In this document: positions 1-5,388 of the stretch, in pieces | How positions within the stretch are numbered: position 1 is the stretch's first letter | How the letters are laid out: the number at the start of each line of letters is the position of its first letter | Position numbers and translations under genes: made by a program | From: Deltaproteobacteria bacterium | GTDB lineage: Bacteria > Desulfobacterota > Desulfobacteria > Desulfobacterales > UBA11574 | Direction of reading: 5' to 3' | NCBI GenBank assembly: GCA_019314155.1 | Contig: JAFCZV010000082.1 | Span: 1-7,795, forward strand | DNA length: 7,795 nt | The notes under the pieces: model-generated | The model's input: the letters and a program-made list of their open reading frames with translations, nothing else | Told to the model about the DNA's origin: nothing | Database searches by the model: none

Positions 1-360
1 ATTCTGGCGGGTAATTTTTTCATCATCCACCACCAATATTTTGTGCTGGCTTGACATCTTTAATACTCTGACGGAGAGATGCTCCAGAATTCTGTCTTTT
101 ATTTTGGCCAGTCCAAAGTGATCTTCATTGAGAATCGACTCGGCCCGTTTAATATCGAGATTGTCATCCGTCATTTTGTTCCAGGGGAGACTCACCAGAT
201 AATCGATATAGTTGATGCCGATGGTATATTCAGCACTTGAAGGCGAAGTTTTTGTCAGCCGCTCTATTTCTTTATAAGCGACTTTTTCCACCGGTTCGGG
301 CATCTTAGCTTTGAGCACTTCTTCTTTTAATTCATTTATTTCCGATGGCAGTTCCTTCAT
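1..360 (-). CDS. Lon-protease linker segment fused to a response-regulator receiver domain (partial, 3' end beyond window)
   Basis: Open from an ATG at 360 to the window edge, 120 codons seen. A good ribosome site (AAAAAGGACA, directly upstream of the ATG) supports this start. Residues 1-100 read like the helical region of Lon that precedes its ATPase domain: motifs SSAEYT (41-46), YIDYLVSLPW (51-60), NLDIKRAESILNEDHFGL (67-84) and IKDRILEHLSVRVLK (87-101) follow the Lon order without gaps. In Lon a P-loop AAA+ domain would follow. Here residues 107-114 are instead KILVVDDE, the first strand and acidic pair of a CheY-like receiver domain. The phosphorylatable Asp would lie beyond the edge, as would any further domain. 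It is divergent from the operon starting at 667 and shares its control region. Role is inferred: a phosphorylation-responsive partner or adaptor of Lon, or a regulator using the Lon helices for oligomerisation. The fusion is clear; its function is not. Confidence 0.85.
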   Translation of the reverse strand, partial: MKELPSEINELKEEVLKAKMPEPVEKVAYKEIERLTKTSPSSAEYTIGINYIDYLVSLPWNKMTDDNLDIKRAESILNEDHFGLAKIKDRILEHLSVRVLKMSSQHKILVVDDEKITRQN

Positions 361-398
361 TTGTCCTTTTTCTACGCAATGATTTTTTCGTCATGCCA

Positions 399-414
399 TG
401 CAATGAATCTTCCA
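399..414 (-). promoter_or_regulatory. Candidate sigma-54 promoter for the Lon-REC gene
   Basis: On the minus strand the sequence reads TTGGAAGATTCATTGC, with the invariant GG (413-412) and GC (401-400) separated by exactly 10 bases and a full TTGC at -12. The -24 element is TGGAAG rather than TGGCAC, so it is weaker than the right-facing site. The predicted start is near 388, giving a leader of about 28 bases to the ATG at 360. The direction and spacing are right, but the match could be fortuitous. Confidence 0.45.
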
Positions 415-415
415 A

Positions 416-432
416 CGTTACAATTTGCAACG
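416..432. promoter_or_regulatory. Palindromic operator copy 1
   Basis: CGTTACAATTTGCAACG is a 17-bp palindrome with a one-base centre at 424 and one mismatched pair. It matches the second copy at 504-520 at most positions, giving the consensus CGTTGCAA-W-TTGCAACG. Both copies run on into a GAWTC extension (CAACGAATC here). The copy lies just upstream of the left-facing -24 element. It is a candidate binding site for the NtrC-family regulator encoded at 5389; the protein-site assignment is inferred. Confidence 0.6.
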
Positions 433-466
433 AATCATTCATATTTTTGCAATATTGGATAACATG

Positions 467-576
467 TTCATATTAATAAATATTTTTCAATAGCCCAAAA
501 AAGCATTGCAAATTGCAACGATTCTTTAGGTTTTTTTTCTGCGCCGATATTCATATTAAAACAATATTATCAATAG
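467..576. repeat. Diverged direct repeat within the divergent control region
   Basis: Two 27-base segments, 467-493 and 550-576, each begin TTCATATTAA and end CAATAG and agree at about 21 of 27 positions with no gaps. The offset of 83 bp is close to the 88-bp offset of the two palindromic operators. Both repeats are therefore explained by one old tandem duplication of about 85 bp with small indels. A third TTCATATT is at 438-445. Confidence 0.5.
504..520. promoter_or_regulatory. Palindromic operator copy 2 (candidate enhancer)
   Basis: CATTGCAAATTGCAACG is the second 17-bp copy, with a perfect 13-bp core TTGCAAATTGCAA (506-518) and its centre 88 bp from copy 1. It lies about 87 bp upstream of the -24 element of the right-facing sigma-54 promoter, a normal distance for an NtrC-type upstream activating sequence. 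It continues into CAACGATTC (516-524), a 9-mer that recurs twice in the control region of the histidine kinase gene. Confidence 0.6.
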
Positions 577-580
577 GCTA
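568..580 (+). promoter_or_regulatory. IHF-like site between enhancer and sigma-54 promoter
   Basis: TATCAATAGGCTA matches the IHF consensus WATCAANNNNTTR at all but one defined base. It sits at about -57 to -45 from the predicted start, where a DNA bend would bring the operator to the polymerase. IHF-like matches are frequent in AT-rich DNA, so this is only a candidate. Confidence 0.3.
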
Positions 581-598
581 TCCTTTTTTTGACACTGT

Positions 599-614
599 TG
601 GCACAGGAATTGCT
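599..614 (+). promoter_or_regulatory. Sigma-54 promoter of the 667 operon
   Basis: TGGCACAGGAATTGCT matches the -24/-12 consensus TGGCAC-N5-TTGCW completely, with GG (600-601) and GC (612-613) separated by the required 10 bases. The predicted start is near 625, leaving about 42 bases to the ATG at 667. A sigma-54 promoter needs an AAA+ activator; the NtrC-type regulator at 5389 is the obvious local candidate. Confidence 0.85.
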
Positions 615-666
615 CTACCAATGAACAAGAGAAAAAAATCAACCGCACCTAAGGAGAGATTCAAGC

Positions 667-843
667 ATGCTTAAATTCAAAGAGATAATCGACAGATTGA
701 TGCCGGCAATTACATTTGCCGAAGCCAATGAACATGAGATTGCGCTTGATATAATGTATGACCGGCCGGAAAGGGAGAGCCGAAAAAGGGCCGATGTTCG
801 TATACGGCGCAGTGAAGAAATCCGACCGGAGATGCGTATTTAA
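667..843 (+). CDS. Short conserved-motif protein (58 aa), function unknown
   Basis: ATG at 667 preceded by AAGGAGA (651-657), stop at 841-843; it is the first gene after the sigma-54 promoter. The N-terminal half is amphipathic and helical-looking. Residues 14-30, AITFAEANEHEIALDIM, match residues 25-41 of the next gene product at about 12 of 17 positions. The C-terminal half (residues 31-58) is dense in Arg and Glu, with no signal peptide or membrane span. The shared motif, promoter and strong ribosome site make this a real gene. It could be a free-standing version of the UspA-like protein's N-terminal module, competing for or sharing the same partner. I recognise no named family. Confidence 0.7.
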   Translation: MLKFKEIIDRLMPAITFAEANEHEIALDIMYDRPERESRKRADVRIRRSEEIRPEMRI

Positions 844-897
844 CAGGTCCGATGTGTTAAAGGGTAAAAGGGGATAGAATTATAGAGGAGGAAATAA

Positions 898-1455
898 ATG
901 GCAGGATTTTTTGGTAGAATCGGACAAAATTTGAGCAGAACCGCCAATAAAATATACAAGTATCAGGAAGCGATCACCTTTGCCGAAGCCGGTGAATCCG
1001 AATATGCCATGGAGATAATGGCCGAACCAAGAGAAGAACAGGCACCCACAAAACTTCTGGTTATGGGTAATGAAAGCGCTTTTTCAACGGAAATCATCGA
1101 CTATGCTCTGGAAATGGCGCAGCGGATGTCCTATGAAATTCTGGCCTTAAATACAGCGCCTTTGTCCTGCGAAACATTCAAGCTCTTTTCATCTTCACGC
1201 GATCAGGTCTGTGAAGAGTTCAAGAGCATGTCTGAAAAAAATGCCGGCCTGTTTCAGGAATTGGCTGCTGAAAAAAGGATCCCGTTTAATCACATCGTGA
1301 TGTTCAGCAAGCCTGAAGAGGCACTGGAATCCATTACCAGAAAGCACAAAGACATCGCTTTTGTGGTTTCGGAAACGGTGGAAGATCGTACTGAAAGCAG
1401 AGTCGAGGAAGGCGAACGGCTTCGCCGAAATGTTTACGTTTATTCTATGGTATAA
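898..1455 (+). CDS. UspA-like universal stress protein with N-terminal AITFAEA module
   Basis: 185 aa, ATG at 898 with a strong GAGGAGG (885-891) six bases upstream, 54 bp after the short gene. Residues 1-50 form a leader with the motif AITFAEAGESEYAMEIM (25-41) shared with the preceding protein. From about 51 to 160 the pattern fits a Usp alpha/beta Rossmann-like fold: first strand KLLVMGN (52-58), helix STEIIDYALEMAQRM, second strand EILALN (80-85), a long central helix (105-126), then HIVMFSKPEEALESI and a late strand IAFVVSE (153-159). The G-2X-G-9X-G(S/T) nucleotide-binding motif is not visible, so it resembles non-ATP-binding UspA types. No export signal, so cytosolic. Usp proteins are often linked to stress or transport control; the specific role here is unknown. 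The fold call is moderately sure, the leader's function unknown. Confidence 0.75.
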   Translation: MAGFFGRIGQNLSRTANKIYKYQEAITFAEAGESEYAMEIMAEPREEQAPTKLLVMGNESAFSTEIIDYALEMAQRMSYEILALNTAPLSCETFKLFSSSRDQVCEEFKSMSEKNAGLFQELAAEKRIPFNHIVMFSKPEEALESITRKHKDIAFVVSETVEDRTESRVEEGERLRRNVYVYSMV

Positions 1456-1519
1456 TGTGTTTTTACCAATACCAATTGTCTCACAAACCATTTGTTCCAA
1501 AATGAAGCGCTATAAGCAA

Positions 1520-1536
1520 TTTTTAGCAAATTGCAA
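1520..1536. promoter_or_regulatory. Degenerate third copy of the operator core
   Basis: TTTTAGCAAATTGCAAA contains TAGCAAATTGCAA (1524-1536), which matches the 13-bp core TTGCAAATTGCAA of operator copy 2 at 12 of 13 bases. It lacks the flanking CG arms and the GAWTC extension. It lies between the UspA-like gene and the permease unit, with no sigma-54 promoter found nearby. It may be chance in AT-rich DNA or a decayed site. Confidence 0.25.
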
Positions 1537-1592
1537 ATAAAAAAAACGAGTTAAAATCTTATTAAACCAATTATAAGGTCATAGTCACTAAG

Positions 1593-1639
1593 ACAGAAGA
1601 TTCTGATTTTACAAAGATTTCAGGTCTTCTGTTTTTTTT
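1593..1639 (+). terminator. Intrinsic terminator after the UspA-like gene
   Basis: Arms ACAGAAGA (1593-1600) and TCTTCTGT (1625-1632) pair perfectly. A second short pairing of CTGA with TCAG sits inside, and a run of eight T follows (1632-1639). The stem is AT-rich and the loop fairly large, so termination may be partial. It ends the sigma-54 transcript of the two upstream genes and separates it from the permease unit. Confidence 0.7.
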
Positions 1640-1658
1640 GTGAAAACCATATTCCATA

Positions 1659-1687
1659 TTGCAAAAAAACTTGAATCTGTGCATTAT
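1659..1687 (+). promoter_or_regulatory. Candidate sigma-70 promoter for the permease unit
   Basis: TTGCAA (1659-1664) and CATTAT (1682-1687) are 17 bases apart, each matching 4 of 6 consensus bases, just downstream of the terminator. The start would be near 1694, about 30 bases before the small membrane ORF. No GG-N10-GC sigma-54 site was found between 1640 and 1880. This is a weak match in AT-rich DNA. Confidence 0.35.
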
Positions 1688-1725
1688 ATAACCCTTTTTA
1701 AAACTCAAATATAAGGGAGGATGGG

Positions 1726-1812
1726 ATGGACGCACGTTTCATTTTTAATCTCGCACTTGTCGCCTTTGCTTTTTGGCTTTGCTTTAAGTTTAGAAAAAAT
1801 AAAAAGAAATAA
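1726..1812 (+). CDS. Small single-span membrane protein (28 aa)
   Basis: ATG at 1726 with a near-perfect AGGGAGG (1714-1720) five bases upstream, stop at 1810-1812. A short N-terminus (MDAR) is followed by a hydrophobic stretch at residues 5-20 (FIFNLALVAFAFWLCF). The last eight residues are strongly basic, KFRKNKKK. This is the charge pattern of a one-span inner-membrane peptide with a cytosolic C-terminus. It lies 67 bp upstream of the permease on the same strand. By analogy with KdpF-like accessory peptides of ion pumps it may be a small permease subunit, but that is inference. An overlapping ATG at 1721 opens another frame but touches the Shine-Dalgarno, so 1726 is preferred. Confidence 0.6.
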   Translation: MDARFIFNLALVAFAFWLCFKFRKNKKK

Positions 1813-1879
1813 CCGGTTGATAACCAAGTAATTTTTGGACTATGCGAGTACACGAGAAACAGAAAGGAATATTTAAGCA

Positions 1880-3694
1880 GTGACATCTGAAATGATTTTG
1901 ACCATAATCGTACTTGGTTTTGTAATCGTCCTGTTTATTTTTGAGTGGGTTCGCGTCGATGTTGTGGGGATCATTATGATGGTGTTGCTTCCACTTATCG
2001 GTCTGGTGACGCCGAAAGAAGCATTCTTGGGTTTAAGCAGTAACGCTGTCGTCTCCATCATTGCGGTGATTATCATCGGCGCCGGCCTTGACAAAACAGG
2101 GGTAATGAACAAAGTGGCCGGACCCATCGTCAAACTGGCCGGCAACAGCGAAAAGAAAGTGATTACCCTGATATCCGGTACTGTGGGAATCATCTCCAGC
2201 ATGATGCAGAACATCGGCGCTGCGGCCCTATTCCTTCCGGCTGCCCAGCGGATCGGCAAAAGAATGGGGGTGCCGGTATCCCGAATTCTGATGCCCATGG
2301 GATTCTGTGCCATTATCGGCGGGACCATCACGCTGGTGGGTGCGAGCCCCACGATTCTGTTAAATGATCTGATGGTTCTTGATGGAAAAAAGCTGGAACC
2401 TTTCGGCCTTTTTACCCAGACCCCCATCGGAATCTGCCTTCTTGCCAGTGCCATTATCTATTTTCTTATTTTTGGCAAATTTGTCCTTCCGGCCGCAGAA
2501 GACGAAGCTGAAAAGGGTGTCACCGAGTTGCTGATGGAAGCCTATCAGGGACTTGAACATACATTTGAAATCCACATTCCCGATAATTTTGACGGTCCCA
2601 GAACCCTGGAAGACCTGGCCATCAGGCCCAAGTTCTTGGTGACTGTAGTGGCCATTAATTTTGCATCTGAAAATGAAAAAAGTTTTGTGCCGAAAAGCGG
2701 CGATACAATTTCTCCGGGAGATGACATTGCCGTTATCGGAAAAGTAAAAATGGTTCATATGCTGGCCAAGGAATTCGGATGGGAGGTCAAAGACACTCTG
2801 GATGTATTTGCAGAGAGCCTGTCAGTTATTAATGCCGGTATGGCGGAAACGGTGATTTCTCCCCGGTCTGAATTGATCGGTAAAACCATGAGCCAGCTTA
2901 ATTTTAAAAAATTATACGGCGTAAATCCGCTGGCGCTGGTTACCGGCAATAAAATTATTTACAGCAACTTGACCCTTATCCGGCTACAAATGGGAGACAC
3001 GCTGCTGTTGCAGGGACCTTGGGAGAATTTTCACATTTTAAAAAATCAGCCACATCCCCGGGCCCTTACTTTTGCCACGGCCCTTGAAGGTGAAATCATG
3101 CGCCAGGAAAAGGCCAAAATGGCGGTAATCTGGCTGGCAATGGCACTGGCACAAATTATTATTTTCAAGATTCAGCTTTCTGTGGCACTGATGTCCGGCG
3201 CGTTGGGCATGATCATCACCGGTGTACTTTCCGTGGATGAAGCTTATCGGGCAGTGGACTGGATGACGGTTTTTCTCCTGGCCGGACTGATTCCTTTGGG
3301 CGTTACCTTTGAAAAAACTGGAACCGCTGCTTTTATTGCAGAATTTGTTCTTGAACTGCTTGGGAATCCAACGCTTATTGTTCTGCTGGCGGCGGTGGGT
3401 GTCATGACCTCTTTTTTCACCCTGGTGATTTCCAATGTCGGCGCAACGGTTCTTCTGGTTCCGCTGTGCATGAACATGGCGGTCATGGCCGGTGGTGATC
3501 CGCGAATGGCCGCGCTGGTTGTGGGACTGTCCGCATCCAACACATTTGTGCTGCCGACACACCAAGTCAATGCGCTCATCATGAGGCCAGGGGGATACCG
3601 AACCGTAGACTACGCCAAGGCGGGAGTGGTGATGACCGCCATCTTTTTAGCTGTAGAGTTGGCCATTATTTATTTCTTTTATGGGATTCAGTAA
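1880..3694 (+). CDS. SLC13/DASS-family permease with two internal RCK_C (TrkA-C) domains
   Basis: 604 aa, usual length for SLC13 permeases carrying central TrkA-C domains. GTG at 1880 is chosen because AAAGGA (1863-1868) lies upstream and family members begin this way (MTSEMILT). An N-terminal transmembrane half (about 5-203) contains VDVVG, a GAGLDKTG turn, MMQNIGAAALFLP (108-120) and the hairpin motif VGASPTILLN (153-162). A cytosolic insert follows with RCK_C-like domains at about 240-300 (LVTVVAINF, GDTISPGDDIAVIGK) and 320-388 (VISPRSELIGKTMSQL, LQMGDTLLLQGP). The second membrane half (about 413-602) has SNVGATVLLVP (518-528) and SASNTFVLPTHQVNAL (551-566), the second hairpin. The family moves dicarboxylates, sulfate and related anions with Na+ or H+; the substrate here is not readable. 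RCK_C domains suggest control by a cytosolic ligand. Confidence 0.88.
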   Translation: MTSEMILTIIVLGFVIVLFIFEWVRVDVVGIIMMVLLPLIGLVTPKEAFLGLSSNAVVSIIAVIIIGAGLDKTGVMNKVAGPIVKLAGNSEKKVITLISGTVGIISSMMQNIGAAALFLPAAQRIGKRMGVPVSRILMPMGFCAIIGGTITLVGASPTILLNDLMVLDGKKLEPFGLFTQTPIGICLLASAIIYFLIFGKFVLPAAEDEAEKGVTELLMEAYQGLEHTFEIHIPDNFDGPRTLEDLAIRPKFLVTVVAINFASENEKSFVPKSGDTISPGDDIAVIGKVKMVHMLAKEFGWEVKDTLDVFAESLSVINAGMAETVISPRSELIGKTMSQLNFKKLYGVNPLALVTGNKIIYSNLTLIRLQMGDTLLLQGPWENFHILKNQPHPRALTFATALEGEIMRQEKAKMAVIWLAMALAQIIIFKIQLSVALMSGALGMIITGVLSVDEAYRAVDWMTVFLLAGLIPLGVTFEKTGTAAFIAEFVLELLGNPTLIVLLAAVGVMTSFFTLVISNVGATVLLVPLCMNMAVMAGGDPRMAALVVGLSASNTFVLPTHQVNALIMRPGGYRTVDYAKAGVVMTAIFLAVELAIIYFFYGIQ

Positions 3695-3702
3695 ACATAG
3701 AC

Positions 3703-3816
3703 TTGACCAGAGAATCGGCATCGGCGATCATTGAAAATGAAGACAAAAATCGTATCCAGCGGATCCGATATCTGTACAAAATGGGTATCAACGATTCTAA
3801 CTTTATGATATTGTAA
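3703..3816 (+). CDS. Possible 37-aa ORF in the permease-kinase gap (doubtful)
   Basis: A TTG at 3703, eight bases after the permease stop, opens a frame to TAA at 3814-3816. The product is charged and coding-like (motifs ESASAIIENEDKNR and YLYKMGINDSNF), with no low-complexity bias. No ribosome site is visible before the TTG, and the frame has no ATG near its start. Its end contains one of the CAACGATTC repeats. It could be a tiny translationally coupled peptide, the remnant of a lost gene, or chance. Confidence 0.2.
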   Translation: MTRESASAIIENEDKNRIQRIRYLYKMGINDSNFMIL

Positions 3817-3856
3817 TTAATATCGGCAACTTGACTTTGCCTTATCCCAACGATTC
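3789..3856 (+). promoter_or_regulatory. Upstream activator region of the kinase operon (twin CAACGATTC, dyads)
   Basis: CAACGATTC occurs at 3789-3797 and 3848-3856, identical to the 9-mer at 516-524 in the divergent control region. Between them are the dyads GATATT/AATATC (3807-3812 and 3819-3824) and GGCAA/TTGCC (3825-3829 and 3837-3841). All lie within about 105 bp upstream of the predicted sigma-54 start, suiting enhancer-type control. Shared motifs suggest one regulator for both regions. Confidence 0.45.
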
Positions 3857-3866
3857 AAATTTATCT

Positions 3867-3882
3867 CGGCACGAGGTTTGCC
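3867..3882 (+). promoter_or_regulatory. Sigma-54 promoter of the kinase-regulator operon
   Basis: CGGCACGAGGTTTGCC fits TGGCACG-N4-TTGCW except for the first and last bases. GG (3868-3869) and GC (3880-3881) are separated by exactly 10. The predicted start is near 3893, about 58 bases before the kinase ATG. This implies the two-component operon needs an AAA+ activator for its own expression, consistent with positive autoregulation by the regulator at 5389. Confidence 0.75.
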
Positions 3883-3950
3883 GTATTATTCTTAATATCT
3901 TTCTTTGTGGAGCATCAGTTCTAAAATCGATGGAGGTTGAGTAGATCACC

Positions 3951-5378
3951 ATGAAAATCAGTATCAGAGGAAAGATTTTTCTCGCTTTTACTTTATTTAT
4001 CTGTCTTAGTGCGCTTATATGGGCACGCAGTTACTATAGCCAGTATGTCCTCAACCAGAAAATTCAGATCATCGTGGGAGAATACGATCTTTTTAATGCC
4101 ATCTTGGAAGCCCGCCGGTACGAAAAAAACTATTTTTTATCCTTTGACAGAAAAAATATTGCAGAGGCTCTATACTATGTCCGCCAGACTGAGGATATCC
4201 TTCGTAATATACTGAATAAATACGGGAAATATACCCTGGCAAAAAATCTTGACCAAAGAATTGCCGAACTGGTGACGTACAAGGAAGCTCTATCAGATCT
4301 CTTGAAATTACATGAAGAAGGACATTTGGTGGTCCCTCCGGACACCATCGAGTTCATCCGAAAGCAGGGAAGAATTCTCACCAGTAACCTGAGAAAAATC
4401 GTAAAAAAGGAGAGTGCATTTACCCGGGACCTGATCGGAAAATCAAAGACCATTCATTTATTGGCGCTGATACCTGTATTTATCCTTTCCGTTTCAATTG
4501 CTCTTTTTTTGAATTTTAATGTCAACCGGCCGCTAAAGACCATAGAGAACGCTATTACTAAAATCGCCAGCGGCGATTTTGATAATATCCCGGAGATAAA
4601 AACCGGCGATGAATTTGAATCTCTCGTGAACAGTCTCAATAATATGTTTGATGAGCTGAACAAACGGAGTAGACAGCTCATGAAGGCCAAGAAGTTGGCT
4701 TCTCTAGGAAGACTCACCTCAGGTGTGGCCCATGAATTGAACAATCCCCTCAACAATATTTCCACCTCGCTACAGATCCTCATCGAAGAACTGGAAGAAA
4801 ATGATCTGGAATTTAAAAAAGAATTGTTGACGGGCGCTGAAAAAGAGGTGGAAAGGGGAAAGGAAATCGTTAGTTCTTTGCTGGAGTTCGCAAGAGAACG
4901 GACCCTGACTTTGAAACAGGTAAATTTTAAGGATTTGGTGGACAGTGCTATCCAGCATATTCAATCACAAATACCGGATGATATCCATTTCAATATCGAG
5001 GTGCTCGATGATATCCAGGCCGTTATGGGGCCGAAACGGATAGAACGGGTTTTAATGAATCTTATCGTCAATGCGGTGCACGCCATGAAAGACGGCGGAG
5101 ACATCACCATCAGGGCGAAAAATGAATGGGACGAGAATGGATTTTCTTTCCAGGTGATAGACACGGGTGAAGGGATTCCTGAAAATATCATTTTAAAGGT
5201 TTTTGACCCCTTTTTCACCACAAAAGAAGTCGGCAAAGGGTCAGGGCTGGGACTTTCCATCATTTACGGCATTATGGAACTCCATGGCGGCAATATATCC
5301 GTTTCCAGCGAAGTCGGAAACGGAACGACATTCACTTGTTTTTTGCCATTCAATCATCCCGATCAACGGGAATTATAG
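3951..5378 (+). CDS. Membrane sensor histidine kinase
   Basis: 475 aa. One membrane span at about 8-25, a periplasmic region at about 26-167, and a second span at 167-188 lead to a HAMP linker (about 188-240), then HisKA with GVAHELNNPLNNI (phospho-acceptor His261). HATPase_c follows: N box NLIVNAVHAM (370-379), G1 DTGEGIP (404-410), F box FDPFFTTK (418-425) and G2 GKGSGLGLS (428-436). All catalytic motifs are intact. The sensor region is all-helical and carries EARRYEKNYFLSFD (53-66), like the EKDFL signature of four-helix-bundle and HBM sensors; the signal is unknown. ATG 3951 is the only start possible, since a stop lies in frame at 3942. The nearest Shine-Dalgarno, GGAGG (3932-3936), is unusually far at 14 bases, suggesting modest translation. 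The gene ends 10 bp before its cognate regulator. Confidence 0.92.
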   Translation: MKISIRGKIFLAFTLFICLSALIWARSYYSQYVLNQKIQIIVGEYDLFNAILEARRYEKNYFLSFDRKNIAEALYYVRQTEDILRNILNKYGKYTLAKNLDQRIAELVTYKEALSDLLKLHEEGHLVVPPDTIEFIRKQGRILTSNLRKIVKKESAFTRDLIGKSKTIHLLALIPVFILSVSIALFLNFNVNRPLKTIENAITKIASGDFDNIPEIKTGDEFESLVNSLNNMFDELNKRSRQLMKAKKLASLGRLTSGVAHELNNPLNNISTSLQILIEELEENDLEFKKELLTGAEKEVERGKEIVSSLLEFARERTLTLKQVNFKDLVDSAIQHIQSQIPDDIHFNIEVLDDIQAVMGPKRIERVLMNLIVNAVHAMKDGGDITIRAKNEWDENGFSFQVIDTGEGIPENIILKVFDPFFTTKEVGKGSGLGLSIIYGIMELHGGNISVSSEVGNGTTFTCFLPFNHPDQREL

Positions 5379-5388
5379 AAAGATAATC

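Larger units (their letters stand above)
361..666. promoter_or_regulatory. Divergent control region between the Lon-REC gene and the 667 operon
   Basis: No convincing gene lies in these 306 bases. They are AT-rich and carry a near-consensus sigma-54 promoter facing right (599-614), a weaker sigma-54-like promoter facing left (399-414), two copies of a 17-bp palindrome (416-432 and 504-520), a diverged direct repeat (467-493 and 550-576) and an IHF-like sequence (568-580). The second palindrome, centred at 512, lies almost midway between the two promoters, at roughly -113 from the predicted right start and -124 from the left. That is the arrangement expected for an enhancer-binding activator serving both directions. 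Confidence 0.75.

Noticed and set aside
1195..1500. Minus-strand ORF of 101 codons opposite the UspA-like gene
   Set aside because: No domain and mostly antisense to a gene with a strong ribosome site and a Usp fold.
1873..2454. Long minus-strand ORF opposite the permease (and similar ones at 3038-3565 and 4454-4783)
   Set aside because: They lie antisense to well-supported genes, lack recognisable domains, and reflect codon bias of the real strand.
3825..3841. Sigma-54-like GGCAACTTGACTTTGCC upstream of the kinase
   Set aside because: GG and GC are 12 bases apart instead of 10, and a properly spaced site lies at 3867-3882. The stretch fits better as an inverted repeat.
5203..5388. 62-codon N-terminal extension of the response regulator, starting at an ATG inside the kinase gene
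   Set aside because: It overlaps the kinase G2 region and is an out-of-frame shadow of it; the receiver fold begins right after the GTG at 5389.
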